Source: Acidobacteriota bacterium (GTDB taxonomy: Bacteria; Acidobacteriota; UBA4820; DSQY01). Taken from it: a stretch of 64,000 nt of DNA. Numbering within the stretch: the first letter of the stretch is position 1; the number at the start of each line of letters is the position of its first letter. This document shows, in pieces, positions 58,481 to 64,000 of this stretch. The notes beneath the pieces were generated by a model that was not told the origin of the DNA, did not search any database, and saw only the letters and a list, made by a program, of their open reading frames with translations. The position numbers and the translations under genes are program-made. The stretch covers positions 1 to 64,000 of the forward strand of contig JBFMHB010000007.1 in assembly GCA_040752915.1 (NCBI GenBank), in the 5' to 3' direction.

Positions 58481-60631
58481 TCACTCCCCCGCGGCGGCGC
58501 TGGATTCCAGCCCCCGGACGATGTCACGCAGGTTCCCCGCTTCGGGACCGTAAGGATCGGCCGCCAGGGCCCTTCGGAAGTACGACAGGGCCGTGACCGG
58601 GTCCTCCTTGCCTTCGAGGTACAGGGAGCCGAGGGTAGCCAGGTAGGACACCTCTTTCGGCGCCGCCTTCAGGGCCCGCTCGTACTGAATGACGGCTTCG
58701 TCCACCCGCCCCTGCTGGTAGGCGATTCGGCCGAGGTTGGCGAGGGCCTGGTGGCGCAGGGGATCCATCGAAACCGCCTTGGTGAAGGCGTACCGGGCCG
58801 CCTCCCACTTGGATTCGCGGGCCTCCAGGAGCCCCTTCTCGAAGTACAGGTCGGCGCTGTGCAGACCGCGCCCCAGGGCCTCCTCCAGGACCTTCCTGGC
58901 CTCCGGGAGGCGGTCCCTCTGAAGCAGGATTTCGGCCAGATTGGCGGCGGCCTCCGCGAAGCCGGGCGAGATGGTCAGCGCCGCCCGATACTCCTTCTCG
59001 GCCAGGTCCAGGTTCCCTTTCCGCTTGTGGACCGTGCCGAGGTTGAGGTGCGCCGTATCCATCTGAGGCTTGAGGAGGACCTCCCTCTCGAAGCAGACAC
59101 GCGCCTTGTCGAGCTGCCCGTCGTTGAGGTAAGCGATCCCCAGCATGGAGAGGGCCGGCACGTTTTCGGGGTTCCTCTTGAGGATCGAGAGGAGGGCCTC
59201 CACCCCCCGGGCCTTCTCCCCTTGATCCATGAGGTCCGTCACGGCGCGGAGTTCCTCCTCGATCCCGATGGCGTCCTTGGGGTCGAGGAGACCCTGGGCG
59301 TCGGGACGCACGCCCCCCGCCGAGAGGTAGCCCAAGGACATCAGCTGTCTCAAGGTCTCCGCGTTGGAGGGGTCCTTGAGGAGCCGGTCCATCTCGGCCT
59401 TCTCCCCCGAATCGGCGGCGGGAAAGGCGGCAAGGGCCTTTTTCAGGGCCGCCGCCTGAGCGGGCCGGGCCGCGAGGAGGTTCTTGGTCTCCGACGCCTC
59501 CCACTCGTAGAGTTCCGGGCGGGGCGCCTCGATGTACTTCCAGGGCCCGTCCACCAGCCCCCTCAGGGGCGCCCACCCGTAAGTGAAGAAGCCGTGGTAG
59601 GACTCGGCGTAGACGGGCCGCGCCGCCAGCGTCTTGCCCTCGAGCAGGGGGCGCAGGCTCCTCCCGTCCGTCTCCCCGGACGGCAGCCCCAGGAGGTCCA
59701 GCACGGTCGGAGCCACGTCGCACAGCCCGCACAGGTCCGGGACCCGCCGGCCCCCTCCGATGCGGCCCTCCCAGGCCACGAGCAGGGGAACGCGGAGGGC
59801 GTAGTCGTACAGGAAGACGCCGTGCTGCCTCTCCCCGTGCTCCATGAGGCCCTCTCCGTGATCCCCCGCCACCACGACCAGGGCGCCTTCGAGAAGGCCC
59901 GAGGCGCGGAGGCCGTCGAGGAGCTCCCCGATCTGGGCGTCCATGTAGGCGATCTCCCCGTCGTACCGGTCCTTCGCAAAGGCCTTGGCGTACGGCTCGG
60001 GGGGCCGGTACTCGTAGTGGGGGTCGTAATAGTGGGCCCAGAGAAAGAAGGGGCCTCTGGTCTTTCGAACGACCTCCAGGGCGGCCCGCGTGACCTCCTC
60101 CGCCCTCCGTTCTTCCGGGGGCCCGCCCGACCGCGGGGCGAGGGTCATTCGGTCGTCGTACACGTCGAAGCCCGCGGCCAGCCCGCGGGCCCGGTCCAAG
60201 ACCACCGAAGAAACGAAGGCGCCCGTCCAGTAGCCCCTGGCCTTGAGGCGCGTGGCGAGGGACGGGACGCCCTCCTTCAGGGTGAGCCCGTTCACCCGGA
60301 GGTTCAGGGAGGAGGGAAGCCTCCCCGTGAGGAGGACCGCGTGGGAGGGAAGGGTCAGGGGGACGTGGCTGAGGGCCCTTTCAAAGAGGACTCCACGGGA
60401 GGCGAGGGCGTCCAGGACGGGGGTCTTGGCGGAAGCGTGGCCGTAGCATCCAAGGCGGTCCGCCCGGGTCGTGTCCAGGGTCACCAGGACGACGGAGGGA
60501 GACCGCGGCGGTCCCTCCGCCGCCGCCGAGACGACCGGGAGGAGGGCCGCCGCGAGCGCGACCCCAGCCCCCGACCGACGGAGCGCCGCGATCAGGGCGC
60601 CGGGACCTGCGCCATGGCCTTCTTGAGCCAT
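58481..60631 (-). CDS. Exported sulfatase-family protein fused to TPR repeats
   Basis: A 716-residue protein. An N-terminal signal or anchor (SGAGVALAAALLPVVSAAA) precedes an alkaline-phosphatase-superfamily sulfatase domain (~45-435): VVLVTLDTTRADRLGCYG, SHVPLTLPSHAVLLTG, GDHGEGLMEHGE, and SYHGFFTYGW. The expected Cys/Ser of CxPxR is Thr in TLPSH, so formylglycine cannot form. A TPR array of about six repeats fills ~475-716. ATG at 60631 has GAGGTGG upstream and lies inside the preceding gene's tail (40-base overlap). Substrate unknown. Confidence 0.85.
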   Translation of the reverse strand: MAQEGHGAGPGALIAALRRSGAGVALAAALLPVVSAAAEGPPRSPSVVLVTLDTTRADRLGCYGHASAKTPVLDALASRGVLFERALSHVPLTLPSHAVLLTGRLPSSLNLRVNGLTLKEGVPSLATRLKARGYWTGAFVSSVVLDRARGLAAGFDVYDDRMTLAPRSGGPPEERRAEEVTRAALEVVRKTRGPFFLWAHYYDPHYEYRPPEPYAKAFAKDRYDGEIAYMDAQIGELLDGLRASGLLEGALVVVAGDHGEGLMEHGERQHGVFLYDYALRVPLLVAWEGRIGGGRRVPDLCGLCDVAPTVLDLLGLPSGETDGRSLRPLLEGKTLAARPVYAESYHGFFTYGWAPLRGLVDGPWKYIEAPRPELYEWEASETKNLLAARPAQAAALKKALAAFPAADSGEKAEMDRLLKDPSNAETLRQLMSLGYLSAGGVRPDAQGLLDPKDAIGIEEELRAVTDLMDQGEKARGVEALLSILKRNPENVPALSMLGIAYLNDGQLDKARVCFEREVLLKPQMDTAHLNLGTVHKRKGNLDLAEKEYRAALTISPGFAEAAANLAEILLQRDRLPEARKVLEEALGRGLHSADLYFEKGLLEARESKWEAARYAFTKAVSMDPLRHQALANLGRIAYQQGRVDEAVIQYERALKAAPKEVSYLATLGSLYLEGKEDPVTALSYFRRALAADPYGPEAGNLRDIVRGLESSAAAGE

Positions 60632-62370
60632 TCCGCCACCTCGCCGGACACCTTCCCGTCCACCACCCCGCTGCCTCCGCCCTCGGTCTCCTGGGCCGTC
60701 AGGTAGTGCCCCACGCCAGGGAGCGACCGGACTTCCTGGCCTTCGTGGAGCGCGGGCGCCAGCACGTCCGCGTGGAAGGCCTGGATGACCAGTCCCCTCT
60801 CGGGGTAGGCGAAGAGACACGGGATCCGCAGCGCCCCGGCCAGGGCCAGGGGATCCACCGCCCAGAGCTCCCTCACGGCAGGGAGGTACACCTTCGCCCC
60901 GCGGAAGGTGGCCCACTCCTCCGTGGGCGTCTGAAGGGCGCCCTCCACGGCGGAAAGCTCGGTGTAGGCCGTCTGGCGGTTCTGCGGGTCGGCCATGGTC
61001 CCCACCTGCTCTTTCCACAGGCGCGCCAAGGGCTTGGCGGGATAGGCCAGGGCCGCCAGCGCCGCCGGGGAGACGCGGGAAGCGACGGCCGCCGCGATCC
61101 AACCGCCCAATCCCTGGCTCAAGAGGCCCACCCGTCCGGGTGCCGCCTCAGGGCGGGCCTTCAACCATTCGTAGAGGGCCTGAGCGTCCGCGGCGCGCTC
61201 GCCCGGAAGGGTCCGATGGACATCCCCTCCCGACTCGCCCACCCCCCTCGCGTCGTACCGGAGGGAGGCGACGCCGTTCCCGGCCAGGGCCGCCGCCAGC
61301 TGCTTCCACGTCCCCGACAGGACATACGGGTTGGAGGGGTCGTTCCCGTCTCGGTCGAGGGGGGCGAGGTCCTGGACCATGAGGACGGCGGGAAAGGGGC
61401 CCTCTCCCTGGGGCAGCGTCAGGGTGGCGCCGATGGTGATGGAACCCGAGGGAATCCGCACCCGCTCCTCCCGGAAGGCGCCGCCGGCCTCCACGACCTG
61501 GCGGACCATGCGCGGCGCTTCCCTCTCGAAGGGAACGGGCTCGTACTCGTCCCGGGAGGCCACCAGCCCCTCGTGGGGGTTGACCACGAGCACCACCTCC
61601 CCCTTCTGGTCCAGCCAGAAGGAGGCGAGAACCCCGTCCTCGATCAGGACGTCGAAGTGCTTCAGGAGCAGGGTGCGGCCCCGGAAGGGCGCCTGGTCCA
61701 CCCCCATGGCCTCGAGGGTGCCCGACCTCAGGCTCATGGCCTGCGGGAGGACGAGAGTGAGGGGATGGGAAGGCCCGCTCATGGCCAGAGCCGTCTTCGC
61801 CAGGTGGATGTACGGACAGAAGGTATAGGCGTCGATGATGGTGATCTCGTCGGGCAGGGCCTCGTCCTTCACCCGGCCGTCGGAGAATCGCGTCTGCTCG
61901 AAGTGGAGGGTCTTTCCGATCGGGAAGATCTTCCCCGAGTTGACGCCGAGGTCGATCCGGTTGGCCATCTCGTCTTCCTGGAGCTGGGCCTGGCGGTTGA
62001 AGAGGTCATAGGTGCGCCAGTCCTGGTCGAGAAACTCGGTGGCCGAGTCCTGGGCCTCCACCATGTCGGTTTTGCTGTAATCGTTGAAGGTGACTCGGTA
62101 GGAATACTGCAGGAACTTCCCCGTGGCGGGGTCCGTCGCCAGGGCCGGGTACAAGTAAAGCTCGATGTATTTCCTCTTGGCCTTTTCCATGGGGATCTTG
62201 AAACGGACTTCGGAGGAAAGCAGAAGCTCGCCCTTCTTGGTCTCGATTTTGAACTTCTCGAAGCCCTTGTTAACGCCGTTGAGAAAGAGGTCGAACTTCC
62301 CCTTGACCTGGGGACCCGCCAGGGCGGGCAGGGAGAAGAGAAGCGCGGCGGCCAGGATGATTCGGCGCAT
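60592..62370 (-). CDS. Exported alpha/beta-hydrolase-like protein with degenerate nucleophile elbow
   Basis: A 592-residue secreted protein. Signal peptide MRRIILAAALLFSLPALAGP. The N-terminal ~310 residues are beta-rich with no family I recognise; the C-terminal part (~320-592) is alpha/beta hydrolase-like (ITIGATLTLPQGEGPFPAVL, RYDARGVGESGG). Where the family has G-H-S-M-G-G it reads S-Q-G-L-G-G (VGLLSQGLGGW), so the nucleophilic Ser appears lost, while the His in GVGHYL is kept. GGAGG precedes the ATG. It is first gene of the envelope operon. Confidence 0.78.
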   Translation of the reverse strand: MRRIILAAALLFSLPALAGPQVKGKFDLFLNGVNKGFEKFKIETKKGELLLSSEVRFKIPMEKAKRKYIELYLYPALATDPATGKFLQYSYRVTFNDYSKTDMVEAQDSATEFLDQDWRTYDLFNRQAQLQEDEMANRIDLGVNSGKIFPIGKTLHFEQTRFSDGRVKDEALPDEITIIDAYTFCPYIHLAKTALAMSGPSHPLTLVLPQAMSLRSGTLEAMGVDQAPFRGRTLLLKHFDVLIEDGVLASFWLDQKGEVVLVVNPHEGLVASRDEYEPVPFEREAPRMVRQVVEAGGAFREERVRIPSGSITIGATLTLPQGEGPFPAVLMVQDLAPLDRDGNDPSNPYVLSGTWKQLAAALAGNGVASLRYDARGVGESGGDVHRTLPGERAADAQALYEWLKARPEAAPGRVGLLSQGLGGWIAAAVASRVSPAALAALAYPAKPLARLWKEQVGTMADPQNRQTAYTELSAVEGALQTPTEEWATFRGAKVYLPAVRELWAVDPLALAGALRIPCLFAYPERGLVIQAFHADVLAPALHEGQEVRSLPGVGHYLTAQETEGGGSGVVDGKVSGEVAEWLKKAMAQVPAP

Positions 62371-62392
62371 GAAGTCACCTCCAAGGACGGGA

Positions 62393-62398
62393 AGTATA
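62393..62398 (-). promoter_or_regulatory. -10-like element before the envelope operon
   Basis: TATACT on the minus strand, 22 bases before the ATG at 62370. No convincing -35 is found at 17-18 bases. Confidence 0.35.
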
Positions 62399-62473
62399 CC
62401 GCAAAGACGGGGCCATGAGCCGGAGAGGATCGGGTCGCGAGGCCGGGTCCGGAGGGACGCGCTTCCCCTCAGC

Positions 62474-63904
62474 CTACTCGGACATCCTCCTTTCCCTCCT
62501 GACCTGGACGGGTGCCGCCACCTCGGGGTCCACGAGGCCGAGGAGAACGCGGTCCACGTCCAGGTAGCCGGGCAGGCCGGCGGCCTCCGCCAAGTCCTCG
62601 GCCCTGCGCCACGCGGCGCGCGCCTCGCCCCCGTCCCCCAGGAGTGCGAAACCCAGGGCGACGGATGCCCCGTGGCTGATCTCCCGCGCCGCCCGCTGGA
62701 GAGCCCCGAGACCCGTCGCGGGCGCCTCCCCGTCGAGCCGGGCCTCCTTCAGCGAGTGCGGGGAGAGCAGGAGGAGGGTGAGGCCGTCCCGCTGGACGCA
62801 CCGCCCTGTGAGGTGGGAGGTCACGGCGAGCAGGGCGACGGGGCGGCGCGAGCTGATGTCCCTCTCGGCCGCCGCCAGAGCGTGGGCTTCCTCGTATCGG
62901 CCCGTCTCGAGGAGCCACAAGGCCCACAGCCCGGCGTTCCGGGCGAAGTTTCGGCCCGGGTGGGCCTCGACGATGCGCCGGGCTTCGGCCACCCGGCCCA
63001 GGCGGACCGCGATCTGGAAGCCCTGGACGGGGTTCTCTCCGCTCAGCCGGAGGGCCAGATCGCTTCGGCCGTTGAGAATGAGGAGGCGCGTCACCACGGC
63101 GCCGTCGGCCCCGTAGAAGGGCCCGGTGCAGAGCAGTTCCAGGCGGTCACGGATCTGGCGGCGCAGGCACGCCGCCTCCCGGCAAGCCCGCAAGGTGGAG
63201 AGGTACCGCATCCAGGGCCGGAACTCGGGGTGGCGGGTGGTAAATGCCATTTCGGCCTCGGGGTTCCCCGAGGCGAAGGTCCGGTAGGCCTCCACGCGAA
63301 GGTGCCAGTACCGCGCGTAGGGCCGGCTCAGTCCGTAGGCCCCCGCCACCAGAACGAAAAGGACCGCCAGAGAGGGGCTCGCCAGCCGGAGGGCCCAGAA
63401 GCCCCGGGTGGGAGCCGGCGGCGGCTTCCACTCCCTCCCCTCGGCGTTCACGTACCCGCGGGGCACGAACCGGCTCCGCTCGCCGTCCCCGATCCACCAT
63501 CCCCCCTCCGTGCGCACCGCCCACACCACCGAGGAGGGTCCCCGACCCTTCGGCCAGCTCAGTCCGGATTCGCCCTCGGGGAGGATCGCCACCTCGCACC
63601 GGCGCCAGAGCGCCTGGAGAACCGCCACGAGGGCCCCGAGGGCCAGAGTCGTCAGGCTCCAGGCCGGGAGCGCGCCGTAACGGACCGCGGCCTCGGTGGA
63701 ATACGCCCCGTGGATCGTGGAGAAGGCCCCCTCAAGAAGGCCCAGCCCAGGGCCCGGGACGAGCCAGAGGGTGAATCCGGCCCAGATCCCCGTCACCGTC
63801 CACTGCACGGCGGAGATCCACCGGGGGGGGCGCCCCCGGGAACCCGTCAGGAAGTAGCGGAAGGGGGAGGCCTCGCCCCCCCCTTCGTCGCGGCCCTGGC
63901 TCAT
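62474..63904 (-). CDS. Membrane protein with TPR-like C-terminus, function unknown
   Basis: A 476-residue protein. Two or three hydrophobic segments near the N-terminus (~33-60 and ~80-100) and one near residues ~175-195 (LASPSLAVLFVLVAGAYGL); the rest is helical with TPR-like periodicity (RVAEARRIVEAHPGRNFARNAGLWAL). I recognise no family. CGGAGGGA precedes the ATG at 63904. The next upstream gene ends 16 bases before it. Confidence 0.65.
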   Translation of the reverse strand: MSQGRDEGGGEASPFRYFLTGSRGRPPRWISAVQWTVTGIWAGFTLWLVPGPGLGLLEGAFSTIHGAYSTEAAVRYGALPAWSLTTLALGALVAVLQALWRRCEVAILPEGESGLSWPKGRGPSSVVWAVRTEGGWWIGDGERSRFVPRGYVNAEGREWKPPPAPTRGFWALRLASPSLAVLFVLVAGAYGLSRPYARYWHLRVEAYRTFASGNPEAEMAFTTRHPEFRPWMRYLSTLRACREAACLRRQIRDRLELLCTGPFYGADGAVVTRLLILNGRSDLALRLSGENPVQGFQIAVRLGRVAEARRIVEAHPGRNFARNAGLWALWLLETGRYEEAHALAAAERDISSRRPVALLAVTSHLTGRCVQRDGLTLLLLSPHSLKEARLDGEAPATGLGALQRAAREISHGASVALGFALLGDGGEARAAWRRAEDLAEAAGLPGYLDVDRVLLGLVDPEVAAPVQVRRERRMSE

Positions 63905-63920
63905 TCCCTCCGCGGCCCCC

Positions 63921-64000
63921 TCAGACGTCCACCGTCTCGCCGAAGCCCACGACCCGCACCTTCACGCCGCGGGCGGCGGCCTTGGCCGCGAAGGTTGACG
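63921..64000 (-). CDS. C-terminal end of an unidentified gene (start outside window)
   Basis: The frame is open from the right edge of the window to a TGA at 63921, giving a tail STFAAKAAARGVKVRVVGFGETVDV. It is too short to assign. It is the gene directly upstream of 62474-63904 on the same strand, so the two are probably co-transcribed. Confidence 0.6.
   Translation of the reverse strand, partial: STFAAKAAARGVKVRVVGFGETVDV

Overview
The window is a GC-rich bacterial chromosome segment with dense, short-gapped operons and no tRNA, rRNA, CRISPR array, insertion sequence or phage gene that I can recognise. Core genes (pgk, rpsP-rimM-trmD-rplS-rnhB, EF-G, prmC, gmk, rpoZ, phoH-pgpH-ybeY-corC) are ordinary bacterial. 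Long TPR proteins, HisZ-dependent histidine synthesis, type IV pilus ATPase, multiheme c-type cytochromes and a large multi-domain secreted protein suggest a free-living, probably anaerobic or metal-respiring bacterium. An acidobacterial (Holophaga/Geothrix-like) or deltaproteobacterial-type lineage fits, but this is inference from gene content only.

Layout, left to right. 1-942: end of pgk and its terminator. 960-2410: secreted LysM protein with its own promoter. 2502-10819 (minus): one run of genes read leftwards, PHP-type phosphatase, RNase R, AMP phosphorylase, ribose-1,5-bisphosphate isomerase, form III-type RuBisCO with all catalytic residues, and a receiver/J-like/TPR protein whose start overlaps the RuBisCO stop. 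RNase R makes NMPs from RNA, the phosphorylase and isomerase turn NMPs into ribulose-1,5-bisphosphate, and RuBisCO turns that plus CO2 into 3-phosphoglycerate, so the string reads as an RNA-to-central-carbon route. 10964-12244 (plus): dCMP deaminase and prmC. 12284-18040 (minus): ribosomal/tRNA operon rpsP-rimM-trmD-rplS-rnhB ending in a giant TPR protein. 18100-20265: EF-G2-like factor with its own promoter. 20370-22397: pilT and a zinc-ribbon response regulator. 22500-30843 (minus): a complete histidine operon, hisL(leader)-hisD-hisC-HAD phosphatase-hisB-hisH-hisA-hisF-hisIE-hisZ-hisG, preceded by a textbook attenuator.

30891-36120: 1700-residue secreted kelch/PKD/IPT protein. 36176-37061 (plus): OB-fold lipoprotein and DUF302 protein. 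37080-40290 (minus): ArsR-type sensor, FeoB, a small zinc ribbon and a DtxR/FeoA-type regulator. 40291-40854: gene-free, rich in palindromes. 40855-47400: DUF1028 protein, thiamine-binding protein, corC, ybeY, pgpH, phoH. 47460-50988: LysM lipoprotein, rpoZ, gmk, yicC and a lysophospholipid acyltransferase whose reading frame is broken at an A9 run. 51109-55888: four-gene membrane cytochrome b / multiheme cytochrome c module. 56140-62398: five-gene envelope/secretion operon (alpha/beta hydrolase-like, sulfatase-TPR, GHMP kinase, secreted protein, polysaccharide deacetylase). 62474-64000: membrane protein of unknown function and the tail of one more gene.

Most promising for follow-up: the RNase R-AMP phosphorylase-R15P isomerase-RuBisCO string with its coupled regulator; the his attenuator plus an in-operon HAD enzyme that may supply the otherwise missing histidinol-phosphate phosphatase; the A9 frameshift; and the cytochrome module.
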